A stretch of DNA of 64,000 bases from the NCBI RefSeq assembly GCF_040939455.1, contig NC_134136.1, positions 106,876,014-106,940,013 on the forward strand, given 5' to 3'. The DNA comes from Microcebus murinus. Taxonomy: Eukaryota; Chordata; Mammalia; Primates; Cheirogaleidae. Both the position numbers and the translations under genes were made by a program. Below the pieces are notes generated by a model that was not told the origin of the DNA, searched no databases, and was given only the letters and a program-made list of their open reading frames with translations. Positions 12,975 to 25,949 of this stretch are shown piece after piece. Position 1 is the stretch's first letter. Every line of letters starts with the position of its first letter.

Positions 12975-14262
12975 TTTATTTTTTTTCATTTAAACTAGTG
13001 ACATGATTTTATTATTTAAGTTTGTATCCCAGATATAGCTGTGCCCATCACCCAAATCACATTCATTATACCCACTAGGTAGGTTTTTATCCCTCCCTAC
13101 CTCCCCAACCCCAGCTGATTTCCACCGAGTTTTACTTTCCTCTGTACACACATGTGCTCATCAGATAGTGCCAATTTAATAGTGAATACATGTGTTTGTT
13201 TTTCCATTCTTTAGATACTTCACTTAGGAGAATGGTCTCCAGTTTCATTCATATTGCTGCAAAAGGTATTAATTTATCCATTTTTATGGCCTAGTAGTAC
13301 TCCATGGTGTATATATACTACATTTTATTAATCTACTCATGAATTGATGGGCACTTGGGTTGATTCCACATCTTTGTAATTGTGAATTGTGCTGCAATAA
13401 ACATTTGAGCACAGGTGTCTTTTTGATGAAAAGTCTTCTTTTCATCTAGGTAGATACCCAATAGTGGCACTGCTGGATCGAATGGTAGGTCTACTTTTAG
13501 TTCTTTGAGGAATCTCCACACATCATAATTGCCGGGGACCTCAACACCCCACTGTTAGAGTTTGATGAATAATCAAAGCAGAAAATAAATAAATAAACAA
13601 TGGACTTAAACCAAACTCTAAAGCAAATGAATCTAACATGCATTCACAGAACATTCTACCCCAAAACTACAGAATACATATTCTTTTAAGCAGCACATCA
13701 GGCATTCTCCATGTTTGATCATATCTTAGGCCACAAAACAGGTCTCAACAAATTCAAAAAAAGTGAAAATCATGTCATGTGCCTTCTCAGACCACAGCAA
13801 AAGAAAACTAGAAATCAATCACAAGAGAAACACTCAAACCCACACACAATTATGAAAATTAAACAACCTGCAGCTGAATGATTACTGGATCAAGAATGAA
13901 ATTAAGATGGAAATCAAAAAGGCTTTGAACTGTAAGACAAAGGGGACACGACCTATCAAAATTTATGGGACACAGAAAAAGCATTCCTCAGGGGAAAATT
14001 CATAGCCTTAAATGCCTACATCAAAAAGTCAAAAAGATCACAAATTAACAACTTAATGTCATTCTTCAAGGAACAAGAAAAGGAAGAACTAAATCCAAAG
14101 TCAGCAGAAAGAAATAACAAAAGTCAGATCAGAATTAAATGAATTGGAAATCAAAAAATAATACAAAGGATTAACAAAACAAAAAGTTGTTTCTTTGAAT
14201 AAACAAAAAAAGATAAACAAAAAAGCTGGTTCTTTGAAAAGACAGACCTCCTGCTAGATTAA
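12975..14262 (-). mobile_element. L1 insertion with 5' inversion (twin priming)
   Basis: 12975-13525 is the L1 3' end on the minus strand (GTTGATTCCACATCTTTGTAA, GCTGCAATAAACATTTGAGC). At 13525/13526 orientation flips: 13526-14262 is plus-strand L1 ORF2, beginning in the endonuclease motif equivalent GGGGACCTCAACACCCCACTG and running into the linker (CATTCCTCAGGGGAAAATTCATAGCC). A 3' segment joined to an inverted upstream segment with the middle deleted is the product of twin priming. The frames are broken. It sits inside an older L1M. Confidence 0.82.
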
Positions 14263-15110
14263 CTATTTTTAAAATTATACTCATGTCACATTTTTCAATT
14301 TTATTTTTCTCCTTTCTTTTCCTTTGATTATTCTATCTTTTACTTTAATTGCTTGGAAATTATATGCTCTGTTAGTGGTTATCTTTGAAAACTTAGTATA
14401 ATAAAGTCTAAATTTAGTCAATATCTCTTTAAATTATAAAACGACTTGTGAATATCCAAATAACTTCCCTCTAGATTATATGGTATTTTTATCTAGTATT
14501 TTAGAACAAATTATTTTAACCATAAAAGTTAGATATTCTTATTCTTTTATGCAATCAATGCTGCTTTAGTTGTATTTAAAAGATTAAGTATTTTTTCAAC
14601 ATACCTACTTGTATCTAACACTTCTGGACTTATTTTCCCTCTTCTTTTAAGTCTTCTAATCTTCTTTTAGAAGTTCTTATAGTAAGGGTCTGGGGAAGTA
14701 AACTTGCAGTCTCTGTTTTTCTGAAAATGTCCAATTTGCTCCTACTCTGAAGAAATAATTTTGAGTTCATAATTCTAGGCTAAATTATAATTTGTTTTCA
14801 TATCTTGGAAATATTTTCCATTGCATTTTTCTGGTTTACTTGCTGTAGTTAAGAAGTCTAATGTCAGTCTAAATTTTATTCCTTTGTAGGTTATCTGTCT
14901 TACCTCTCTGGCTGTTAATATAAATTTATCTTTGTCTTTGTAATTCTGTAGGTTCACTGTGATATGTCTAACATTGAATTTCTATTCATTTATTTTGCCT
15001 GTTACATAATGTTTTCTGTTTAAGTGATTTATGTCCCTGGCTCTGGAAAATTTTCCTTTAGTATCCTTCACATATCCCTATATCTCCATTTTCTTTAAAA
15101 CCTTTATACA
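14263..15110 (-). repeat. old L1M/HAL1 fragment (right part)
   Basis: AT-rich antisense LINE sequence with CATATCTTGGAAATATTTTCCATTGC and GTAATTCTGTAGGTTCACTGTGATATGTC motifs typical of old L1-type elements. It is probably the continuation of 12480-12970. Confidence 0.5.
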
Positions 15111-15139
15111 CCCATGAATCCATCACCTTAATCTATGCT

Positions 15140-16060
15140 ATAAGCCTATTCATCACCTCACAAAGCTTTCTCCTGCCCTAGTATTATTATTTTGTGATGG
15201 AACGTGTAACATAAGTCCTATCCTCTTAGTAAATTTTTAAGTATACAATATAGTATTGTTAACTATAGGCACTTTGCTGTACATATTTCTAAGAATTATA
15301 GTATCTATCTTGTATAACTAAAACTTTGTACCCTTTGACAAATACCTCCCCATTTACTCCTACCCCAGCCCCTGGCAGCTATCATTACACTTTCTGCTTC
15401 TGTGGCTTTGACTATATTAGATGCATCACGTAAGTGGTATCATGTATCATTTGTCCTTCTGTGTAAGGTTTATTTCATTTAGCATAATGTCTTCCCAATT
15501 TACCCATGTTGTTGCAAATAGGATTTCCTTCATTTTTAGGGTTGAATAATATTCCACTGTATTTATATACAACATTTTCTTTTTCCATTCATCTTTCATT
15601 GGGCATTTAGGTTGTCTCCATATCTTGGCTATTGTCAATAATGCTGCAATAAACAACAGAGTGCAGATAATCCCTTTGAGATTCTGATTTAATTTCCTTT
15701 AGCTATATCCCCAGAAGTAGGATTGCTAGATCATATGATAGTTCTGTTTTTAGTTTTATTGAGGAAGTTCCATGTTTTTCATAGTGTCTGTACCAATTAA
15801 CATTCCCACCAATAATGTATAAGGGTTCCCTGTTCTCCACATCCTCGCCAAAATTTATCTTTTTTTTTTAAATAGAAGCTATCCTTACATGTGTGAGGTG
15901 ATAATCTTATCGTGGTTTTGATTCATATTTCCCTGATGATTAATGATGTTGAGCACCTTTTCATATATCTGTTGGCCATATATGTGTCATATTTGAAGAA
16001 ATGTCTATAGAGTTCAATTACCCATTTTTAATAGGATTATCTGGGGTGTTTTCTTTTCTT
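15140..16060 (-). repeat. L1MB/MC-type 3' portion
   Basis: Antisense L1: TGTACATATTTCTAAGAATTATAG, then TATTCCACTGTATTTATATACAAC, GGTTGTCTCCATATCTTGGCTATTG, CCAGAAGTAGGATTGCTAGATC and TTAACATTCCCACC. It covers the ORF2 C-terminus and 3' UTR, all disabled. Confidence 0.85.
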
Positions 16061-16526
16061 TTCTTTTTTACTGTTGAGTTGTAGTAATCTCCATTTTCTT
16101 TATTTCTTCTTTATAAACTCCCATTTGATGTAAGTTAGATGTTCATGTCCCACAACCAGCATATCTGTTTACTTCTTGTTCATATTTTCCACCACCTTAA
16201 TTTTTGGTACTACATTTTGTACAGTGTATTTTAATTTTCTTTTGACTTTTTTTCAACTGTATAATATATATTAAATATACTCATTTACTTTTTGGAATAT
16301 TTATTTATAGTTGTTTTACTTAGATTTTTATCAAATATTCTTCAAATTTTGCAGTGTCTTATTTCTCCTTCAAATTTTCAATAACATTTATTCCTTTAAT
16401 ATTGTGCCTACTTATTTTATACTATATATCTGGCAATTCAAATATCTGAAATTCTAGGGCAGGTAGTCTAAATTTATCTTGTGTTGTTTAATAAATATAT
16501 GCTAACTTTAGGATAGTTTGATTTCT

Positions 16527-16528
<2 letters not shown>

Positions 16529-16560
<32 letters not shown>
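16529..16560. repeat. (TG)n microsatellite
   Basis: About 15 TG/GT units interrupted once by CG near the left end. Confidence 0.95.
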
Positions 16561-16562
<2 letters not shown>

Positions 16563-17964
16563 GTGAGCTCAAATTTCACTGAGTTTAATCTGTAAGGATA
16601 CTAAAAGCATTTTTATTTGTAAAAGATTTGAATTTGCTTCTGACTAGTGCTAGGGTGCTACTCATCTGGTACTACTTTAACAATCTCATTTGGGTACTCC
16701 TTGACCTTGAGTGGTAGTATACACTCAAGAGATACTCCAAAAAATATGCCCACAGTTATAAATTTTCAGGTGAGATGATTATAATTATTCTTACTATTCC
16801 TTTTCACTGACAAGGAGAAGAAAGATATATTTTTCTCTGGTACTCTCTGCAGACAAATAGAATTCCCTCTGCCCATCATTTTACTAATGATATAACTCCA
16901 GCCTTATGTAGGATCTCTGTTTAGATCTCCCATTTGTTTGAACCTGAGGCACAGATTTCTTCTCTACCAAAGGAATTACTTCACCCAAAATCTGGGTTCC
17001 TAGCATTAGCTTTTAACTCCAGGGCGATACAAGGGTCAGTGCTCATAGCTGTACTACCTGTATGCTTCAGTTTCACCCAATTATTTTTTTGTCCTGGCCT
17101 TTAGAGGTTTACTTATTCTTCCTTACAAGCAAGAATACATTTAAAATTCTATCCAATGGGCATTTTCCAGAAACTTGGTGTTCTGCAGAGGGCATTTTAG
17201 AAGTCTTAGCCTCATCTCAACATCTGTGAAGTGAGCTAATCAAATCTACTTCATAAAACTAATGATATTGTTTATTACTGCTTAGCAAAAGAACTGAGAT
17301 AAAACTCTGTTCAATAAATAGTGACTATTATTATTATTACAGATTGATATTTTCTAAAAATAAACATATCAACAAAATCAATAAACATATTCTCTTATTA
17401 GGCAAATGGCTTTCCAATAAAATTAAATCTCTTGATAGATATAATATCATTTATTTTCCTAGATTACTTTATAGTATTCCTTCAATCATAATTTTTCCAT
17501 TCTGGTCTATCTATGTTAAAGCAGATGTGACACTGAGGGAACAATTCAAAGTCATAATTACCTGGAACAATTAATAGGTCCCTCTAGCTGCCTATCATGA
17601 AGCTTACTATTAAAGCAGAATTAACCAATTTAGAATTTATCTCTTTTCTTTTACTCTGCTATTTAATGTCAGGTGAAACAACTTAAAGATAGCTTTGAAA
17701 TGAATGGAAATGGGAAATGAAATAATCACTAAACAAGAGAATAGGTAAAGGCTTTGGACTTCTAAATGTCTGGTTTTAATATTCAACATGCTAAAATGTT
17801 TTCTTTTAATTAGTCAGCCCTAATACTTTTAAGCTCACATTGCAAGCTTTCCTTAAAAATGGGAAATTAGTTAATTATAATATTCACTTCTAAGCTGGAA
17901 ACTTTTATTTTTAATTTAAGCAAAGGGTCACAGATTTTGGAAGTAATATGATCAAATGGTCATG

Positions 17965-18170
17965 TGCCTGGGTTTAAAGAGTAAAGGAACTTTGGTGTGA
18001 ATACTCTATAGCCTCTTCCTAACTTTGTGGCTTTTGATACCCTTTCGTTTCTATAAAATGGGGATATAAAAGATTGTATATCATAAGGTGATTGTGAAAA
18101 CTAAAGGACAAAATACATATCCAACTTTTAGAACAGTACCTGGGCCTTTGTAATCATATATTATTATTAC
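17965..18170 (+). repeat. MIR SINE
   Basis: Plus-orientation MIR: a conserved core resembling CCTAACTTTGTGGC, TATAAAATGGGGATA, then AGAACAGTACCTGGGC. Confidence 0.65.
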
Positions 18171-19519
18171 TATTATTATGCACCTTGTTGTATTACTAAA
18201 ACATCCCTTGCAGCTTGGTTACTCTGGTGAATAATAAAGCTATTATAATAGTTGTAAAAATTATATGATTTGGTATGACATTTGGAGCTGTTTCCTGGTT
18301 TGCTAACCATCTTTCAAATCATTACTGTGAGTAGAAAATGTAGTGCTGTATGATTATCAAGAGTGAAAGACACCTTTTAAAGTGATGGAAATAATTTATT
18401 ACTTATCTGAATGCAAACTCACACTCTGAAATTAGGAATGAGATCTAGCGTATCTCTTTTAAATATTCATAGGCAATAAAAACTCTGGCTGTTTGATTGA
18501 TTTAACAGGCAATTGAATGTTACCTTAGTTGTGCATAATTGTAGCTATAAGAAACATTAGGTAGGCAATAAAAAAACTCCACAAACCTCTGACATAGGCA
18601 TTTAATTGAGAAGAAAATAGGTTAAGGCTCATTTTCAAATGAAAGGACACTTTGTTTATTAATGGAAGTACTATTTTTCCTTAGCCAACCAAAAAATCAA
18701 GAAAATTATAGTTGAAAACAAATTCAGTATTCTTGACTATAATACATTGATGCACAACATGATTTTTTGAAAAAAAATCAATTTGATAACTTTGTTACTG
18801 TAATCATTTTGTTTCTTCAGCTCCTCAAATAATGTATCCCAAGACTCCATCTACTGCATCAAAAAACCAGTCTTTTTAACTACATAGTCAGTGGGAATAT
18901 CCAAAGAATTTATTTAACTAACAAATAATTAGGTGTTCCATTATTACCTAAGTAGTTTGGAATTGATCAACAGGCCCAGGTTATAGACTAAGAAATATGA
19001 AAGCCCCACTACTACCTATAATTTTAACTCAATATTATATCTTTAAAGTAACATCAGCTTATTAAAGACCAGAACAATAGATTTTGAGAAGGATATTATC
19101 TCTAATATAATGTGGTTTTCATGAAACTCCTAAAGCAACAAATATGCTTTATTTTCGTCATCAAATAACTCTCAGGTTATTATTGGCTAAATATCTAATA
19201 CAAACATAGCCAGGACTATCTAATACAAACATAGCCAGGACTAGGTTTATTTATTATTATAGAATTCTGCTTAATTTATTATTAAAGTAGAAATGGAAAA
19301 TGCCTTTGAATGTTAAGACTTAATAAATGATGAAAGTCCTTTTTTCTATCTCATGCATTTTATTTCATTAATGGAGGCATGTACATTTCATTATTTTTCA
19401 TACTGGAATATATGTATTTCCTATCACTGCCCTTGGCAGGACATACACATACGTGCACACACACACATTTGTTTGAGGGTAGATAACTCTAGCATACAAT
19501 CTAGTAAAAATAAAAATGT

Positions 19520-19690
19520 TTATCATTTATTGAATAGTACTATGTTCCTAGCACCATAGTAGGCAGTTGCATTACAGCATTTTATATTTTGCTCACAAGC
19601 ACCCTATAAAACAGGATCTTCATCACAGGTGAAGAAATGGAAGTTTACCCGAGGTCACATAACTAATGAATGGTTGAGGAATGTGTCAGT
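19520..19690 (-). repeat. MIR SINE
   Basis: Antisense MIR: ATTTATTGAATAGTACTATGTTCCTAGCAC through GAAGAAATGGAAGTTTACCCGAGGTCACATAAC. Confidence 0.65.
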
Positions 19691-19739
19691 TATCAATTTA
19701 TTGCCTTTCAACATTGTCCTATTGTTGATACTGGAACAT

Positions 19740-20490
19740 TTATCATTTTGCCAGCTGACATGACACTAAGCTTTGTCAGTAAAGGCACTAGAGTAACAAT
19801 GGGGAGGTAAAGGTTTCTCTGCATCAGTGTGCTTTTACTTCTTTCTCCACTCCTGTGGCTCTGGGTTGGCCTCTGGGATGTTCAGTAGAGCTCATTTCAT
19901 CCACTCCCCCATCCCCATGAGTTTCAGCAGCACCCTCTATGGGTAGAATCTTACAAATTCTATGGATGCCAGAGCAGAAAGTTCACCGTGGGTAGCAAAA
20001 CCATAGGCAGCTTCCTAGAGCCCCACCTGATTTCTCCAAGTTCAGCAGCACCTACTACAGGTAGCTTCCCAGCAAATACAATGGGTATACCAGCCAGCTT
20101 CCCAGCAAATTCAAATAGCATTCCTCACAGGCTATATCCCTATGAATTTTGTCAACATTTCGTTCCAATATTCCCTCAAACTAGCTTCAGCCCACTATGG
20201 GCTAGCTGTGGGTTGAGTCAGCCAAGTAAACTTCTTTGCTATCTCATGGGCTGTGGATACACTCTTTCCAAAGAAGTGTTTGGACCCAGAGTTGAGTACA
20301 GCTCCTATCTTTCCACGTCCATTCCTTCCTTCCTTGGAGACCATCCCTCAGCCCTATGGCATTCTTTAGAGCTCTCTTTTATTCCTTCTTCAAAATTAAT
20401 TCCCCATAAATACTTCTTTGTATTAAACTCTCCCAATTCAAGTAACTATGCATTTTCTGTGCCCTGTCTGGACTCTGATTAATATGAGGG
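19740..20490. other. unassigned GC-richer segment with a 164-codon open frame
   Basis: This segment is richer in G and C than its surroundings. It includes an internal duplication of AGCTTCCCAGCAAAT (near 20070 and 20097) and several CAGCAGCACC repeats. An open frame of 164 codons at 19988-20482 (plus) is serine/proline rich and has no domain I recognise. It lies against the gene's direction and lacks evidence of splicing or a promoter, so I regard it as probably a remnant of an LTR or other repeat rather than a gene. Confidence 0.3.
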
Positions 20491-21761
20491 GTTACTCTAA
20501 CCCAAGTTTTTCTGATCCAAAATTCCATGGTTTAACAACTCAGTACATATTATAGTAGAGTCAGTGTTCAACCAAGGTTTGTTGTTGAATTGAATTATGT
20601 GTTTGGGGAAATATCAGGCTTCATACTAAATACCTTTGAACTAAAAGGCATAGGTAGTTTTGTGTTAATAAAGGATTGCAAGATGATTATATAGAGTGGG
20701 TACCTAGATCAGGTTAGAGAGGAGTCTATTCTTAAGGACAAAATAGACAAACACTGAAAAATATTAAAAATTAAAAGTCAGGTCATTTCACAGTTAATTC
20801 AAGATCAGTTTTACATTCTACCTTGATCTTTTTCTTGAACTACAATCTCTTACCTGACACTAATATTCAAATATAAATAAAATCACACTCTGATTCTATA
20901 TCAAAATCCTAATTTAAATAACCTTCAAATTAGTTGCTACCTAGGAATATCTACTTTGACTCACATACAATAACAGTGAAACATGGTGAAGGGCCAAGAG
21001 ACTGTTTGGAATTCCCCTTTTCCAATCCCTGATCTCTTATTTTGATATGGATAAAATATGGATAGACTACTCACCAAATACAGTGGCAGGATTAAAGACT
21101 GGAGGCTGCTGTTGGCACATTTGCATGGATCTGCCAAATTCTCCCCTACTTCTTTTCAGGATCCAAGGGAGAGAAGCTTCTCCTACTCAGGACCTTTCTT
21201 CCAATTTATAAGCAAGTAAAACATCTCCCCAATGTAAATATCAAAAGGTTTCCTGAATATTCCCCTAGTTACCACCCCCTTTTTTCTCTTTTTATCCTTT
21301 TTTATCTTATATGGATATTATTTGTTTTTATGTCCTGTACATATTAGGAAATAAATGAATTTTTGCTTAACTAATCAATGTCTATAAGTAATGAAGTTAG
21401 AGATTTTTTTTTTACTTATTACTAAACCATAGAACAGTAGCTCACATGTAGTAGATGCACTCAGTAAATGGATATGAAACTAAACCTATTATTATGAAAT
21501 AGGTTTTCTTCTTGACAAATAATCTATTCTTGACTTATAAGACAATATGCGAAACATTGTTTGACTAGGAAAAATATATTATTTTGTTTTAATTTTGATT
21601 TGAAAAATCATGCTGTGTGTGAATTATGAAACATGAACCTTTCTTAATTAAATACAAATAAGACTTTTTTTGTATTATTTGGAGAAAATATACAATACCC
21701 AGGGTAATAATGGAATCATGTATATTATTAGTGGATTATGCATCACCATAACAAATGTGTG

Positions 21762-21890
21762 TGGGGTGGAGAGAGAGGGAGAGAAAGTCAAAGAGAAACA
21801 GAGAGAGGGGAGAGAGAGAGAGGGGAGAGAGAGGGTAGAGAGGAGAGGGAGGGAGAGAGGGAGAGAGAGAGGGAGAAGGATGCCCACATA
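21762..21890. repeat. GA-rich polypurine tract
   Basis: About 130 bp of almost pure purine on the plus strand, (GA)n and (GGGA)n mixed. In the DMD transcript it reads as a long CU-rich tract, beginning about 340 bp after the exon 29 donor. Confidence 0.95.
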
Positions 21891-22004
21891 TATTGGTTAA
21901 TCTTAGATAGGGAAAAAAACCCTGTGATCAAATAACATCAGACTTAGAATATTAGATTATCTATTTATGAGTATTTGCACCTAAAAACATTACTATTCTT
22001 GATA

Positions 22005-22112
22005 TGTCTCAGTTTCGTTAAAAATCCCACTTTGTAATGTTTTTGTAAGATTAAATGATATAATATCACATAAAAAATTCAGCCAGTGTCTGGCATTGAA
22101 CTGTCTATAAAA
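22005..22112 (+). repeat. MIR fragment
   Basis: GTCTCAGTTTCGTTAAAAAT then TTAAATGATATAATATCACA and CAGCCAGTGTCTGGCATTGAAC match the right half of MIR. Confidence 0.5.
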
Positions 22113-22223
22113 CCTGTTAGCTGAGCTAATATTTAAAGTGTTGCTCCATCTTATCTGAAAGGCCTGTATTTGCTATATATTTATGCAAATTAGATTAAAG
22201 AGATTTTTCACTTATCTTCATAC

Positions 22224-22373
22224 CTCTTCATGTAGTTCCCTCCAACGAGAATTAAACGTCTCAAGTTCCTCATTGATCAGTTCATCCATGACTCCACCAT
22301 CTGTTAGGGTCTGTGCCAATATTCGAATCTGATTTGGGTTATCCTCTGAATGTTGCATCAAATTTTCAAGTGA
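22224..22373 (-). CDS. DMD: dystrophin exon 29
   Basis: A 150-bp exon encoding 50 residues, SLENLMQHSEDNPNQIRILA through RWRELHEE, about residues 1308-1357 of human dystrophin: the second and third helices of spectrin-like repeat 9. NSRWRELHEE is the conserved third-helix motif. The acceptor is GTGTTTCAG before TCACTTG and the donor is GAAGAG|GTATGA. It is phase 0 at both ends. This is the last exon before intron 29, which is known to hold the promoter and first exon of the retinal isoform Dp260. A long GA-rich tract lies about 340 bp beyond the donor. Confidence 0.97.
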
Positions 22374-25021
22374 CTGAAACACATTTGCAATAATTACTAT
22401 TTCCCTTCTTTTTCTAAATATATTAAATTAACACAGAATGCTCAGTATCTTCTGATTTACATATAATTACGTCATAAGCAATTTCCAGCAAAATTTAATT
22501 GGAGTAATAAAACATGAAGGGGCATTTTTGTTTAAAAAAATATGATGTCGCTCTCCATGTATCTTCATGGGATTATAGCAGCATCATGAACTGAGCACTT
22601 AAAAAATCATTTGCAGCCACCTTCTTCCTTGACATCCTCTACTCTAAAACCTGGAGGGGTAAAATACTCAATTTCTCAAGTTTTCTTACAGCTAGTGATG
22701 TCCAGGGGACACGATTCTGAAAATATATGTAGGTAGAAAATCATGAGCAATTTTCCTTTCCAAATACAAGAAAAAAGGAACAGTCTCCAAGAAGAAATGT
22801 CATTGCCCTTTACACTTTTTTACATATACAAAAGCTAGGGATAGAGCAACCATTTTGGACTGGAAGGCAATAAAAATGAGGAAGAAGGCCTTCAAGCTCA
22901 GGAAGGGAGAAGAAGAGAGAGAGAGTTTACATGTCTCATCATATGGTTGAACTATCATTATCATCATCCCTGGGTAACCTCTTTTCAGTTTCCTTTTTGT
23001 GTTGAGAAAAGATCATTTTGTGTGTTTAATCCATTGTGTAATTTCTGTTATTTGCAGCCCAATAATCCATAACTGATATACTTCTCAAAATTGACAATGT
23101 TACCTGGCTAAATTATACAGGAAAAAAGAATCTCAGTGTCAAGTTTAGGCATGCTAGAAAACAAATGATTCAATATCAACTGGATCTCAAACATGTATAT
23201 AATAAGTGATGGGCATTATGTTCTAACAAAGTCTTTCAATGCTCTTTTGTTTTCATGTCTTAAAGACATGGAAATGCCCCAATGCATATTTATAATTATT
23301 TCTTGTATATCAATTATTTCTCAAATTTTGAGCCACTTTAGTATATTTTTCTGTTAAAAATTGGGGAAATTAAAATATAGAGATTTCCTAAAAGAGTTTG
23401 TACAAAACATGTGACTATGACCTGTAAAATATTTAAAAGGCCATCACATTTTTAGGTATAAAATGTTATTAATAATTTTCCTTGTAAATTATATATTTTA
23501 CTACTTCTAAAAAATCTTAACTTTGCAAATATTTATTTTAATGGATACATTATTTTTATAAGTCCTAATAAAGCACAAAGGCTGTTCATTTTTTTAAAAA
23601 GTGGACTGGGAGCAAGAAAGCTAAATTAAGGAATCAATTATAGAAACCTTGAACTTAAAAGGTATGCAGTTTTTCCATCCTTGAAAAATGATAGTCTAGA
23701 CCTTTGCTACTCAAAGTGTCTACCTGGATGAACAGCAGCGACATTGTCAAAACCAATTTTACTTAAAATAGTAAATAAGATGGTAAATAGTGACAGAAAG
23801 CCTTTTTCCTACTTTTCTTTTCTAAATACTCTCCATTACTGCTTCAAGTTTGCTGCCTTTCCTCATTCTTTCTTTCTGAACATGCCCTGGTTTTTCCATG
23901 CATCACTTAAAATGTGGTATGAACAATTTAACATGGTGCTTCATGCACAGTCTGATATTTTCATACGATAATTGCATTTCCATATCTTTTGTTCTAGTCA
24001 CTGTCCTTTAATTTTGCTATAAATTTGCTTGACTTTTCTGGAAGATGCATCCCATTGTTGATTCATAACGAACATTCAGTGAGCCTCTCTGAATAGGACA
24101 GGGCCAAAATTATAGTCCACTTGAGACCTCCCTTGTTGTTCTTTGATCCTCTTTAGGTTTTACAATTTTCTTCCAAAAATAAGGAAGTTGGATAAAATGA
24201 TCTATAGGTTTTTGCTCTGATGTTCTAGGATTCTAATTTTACTATGTCTAAAGAAATATTTCACATTTTCTTCATATCTTGGGTAATTTGTCCTCCTTAT
24301 TTTGCAGATTTATAAAGGGGCTACACTACATACAGCTCCAAAAATACTAAATATGCTAAAACTACATAATCATTACATATAGAAGATAAGCCAAAAGTAC
24401 ACTAAAATGTATAGAGTATGATTAATTAAATGTCAGAAGTTAACATAAATCAAAGCTCATATATGCAAAATCTTTTAAAATTTACTCGTTAAGAGTCTCC
24501 AAAATAAAACTTGAAAATTTACTTAGATTGTATGAATATTTTAAAGATATATTTCCAATATCAAAGCATGACAATTTAATACCTCAAAACATTCTCTAAG
24601 GTATAGATTTGTGATTTCAAATAATTTAAAAATATATTCCAATTTATGTAGCTTTTAAATTGGAAATAATGCTTCATATTATCATCCTGTTTAGCTCTAC
24701 TTTAAAGGAGTAAAATTATGCATTCAAACTGTCTTTGTAGGTCTGCAGTAGATTTAAGGAGGTAATATGTCTACATAAGACTTAGTGATATAACAAAAGG
24801 CAAATGTTCTCTATAAGAGGTTATTTAAACCTTCTTTAAAACCTTGAGACCTGGAAGGTTCTTAGGGGGAACAAAGGCTTTATCCAAAGTGCCAGCACTA
24901 AGTGATATATGGTAACTACACTCTCCTGTGTGGTTTACTTTGAATTTATTTTCTATTTGGTAATTGACCTTATTCACTACTGCATATAAATTATCATCAT
25001 TTAGTTTAATTCACAACTTAC
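22374..25021 (-). other. DMD: DMD intron 28
   Basis: A 2,648-bp intron between exons 28 and 29. It is AT-rich with a short GA run near 22910-22925. I recognise no transposon, RNA gene or additional exon. Confidence 0.9.
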
Positions 25022-25156
25022 ATCTAGCACCTCAGAGATTTCCTCAGCTCCAGCAGGAACATTTTCAGTGGTTTTAAGTTTCATTTCTACTTCATTTAGC
25101 CACTTGTTTGCCTTCTCCAAGTATGACAGTAATTCATGCCAACATGCCCAAACTTC
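25022..25156 (-). CDS. DMD: dystrophin exon 28
   Basis: A 135-bp exon encoding 45 residues, EVWACWHELLSYLEKANKWL through EEISEVLD, about residues 1263-1307 of human dystrophin. It begins spectrin-like repeat 9; VWACWHELLSYLEKANKWL is the first helix with its paired tryptophans. The acceptor is TTTCTTTCTTAG and the donor CTAGAT|GTAAGT, where a near-perfect intron side compensates for the T at the last exon base. It is phase 0 at both ends. Intron 28 to exon 29 is 2,648 bp, in which I recognise no clear transposon. Confidence 0.97.
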
Positions 25157-25949
25157 CTAAGAAAGAAATATATATCACAGATTAAATGTTATGGTATAAA
25201 AGTGAATGAGAGACTTTGGCATTACATTTTTATAACTTCTGAAAATATAGCATTTTATTTTCTATCTTTCACCTTTCCTTTGCAGTAGATAATTTAAAAT
25301 GCAACTAGTCATTTTTTTCATTTAATACCTGTATAATTACAAATCATTAAAGAAACATTTTATTACATGAATAATGAATAAATTCAAGATCCAGTGATTT
25401 ACTTTTTAAAACAAAAATATTCACCAACATTGCAGTCTGAAAAATAGAAAAATAAAAACATATGTAAAAATGAATATATAATTTTCTTATACATCAACCA
25501 TTTTTCTGTGACCTCTAAAATTTATCATACATAATGTTACAGTTAAAAGCAATTAAAATATGAATTTAAGTATAGCTCTCTTTTCACTAAACATTAGATC
25601 ATATAATTTTTCAATATAACTAAGAAGACATTTTTAATGAAAATCTATGGCTTCATTTAAGTGGCTATATCTTTGTTCCCTTATCAGTACACATTTATTG
25701 GATAGTTAGGCTATTTTTAATTTTGTTTGCTAGTACAACTTTATGCCAAAAATCACCAAGAATATGGATTTTACCCAAATTTCTTATTACTTCATTGAGG
25801 TATATTATCAGAATATGATTAGTAACTATTTCAAAAATTTGATTTTTTAAAATGGCCTTTGATATGTATTGTGAAATAGATTCATATATATAAGTATTCA
25901 TACATAAAAGACCAAATATTAAGATTGCTACTAGAAAATATAGAAGAAA

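Larger units (their letters stand above)
1..22223 (-). other. DMD: DMD intron 29 (5' part)
   Basis: At least 22.2 kb of intron downstream of exon 29. Repeats are listed separately. Exon 30 is not seen. I looked on the minus strand for the short Dp260 first exon known from this intron and did not recognise it. Stretches 4780-8260, 10790-12440, 16070-17950, 18180-19510 and 20490-21740 contain mostly AT-rich sequence without a family I can name. Confidence 0.88.

Noticed and set aside
19988..20482. 164-codon open frame as a gene nested in DMD intron 29
   Set aside because: Ser/Pro-rich with no domain, no visible promoter or splice structure, and set in repeat-like sequence.
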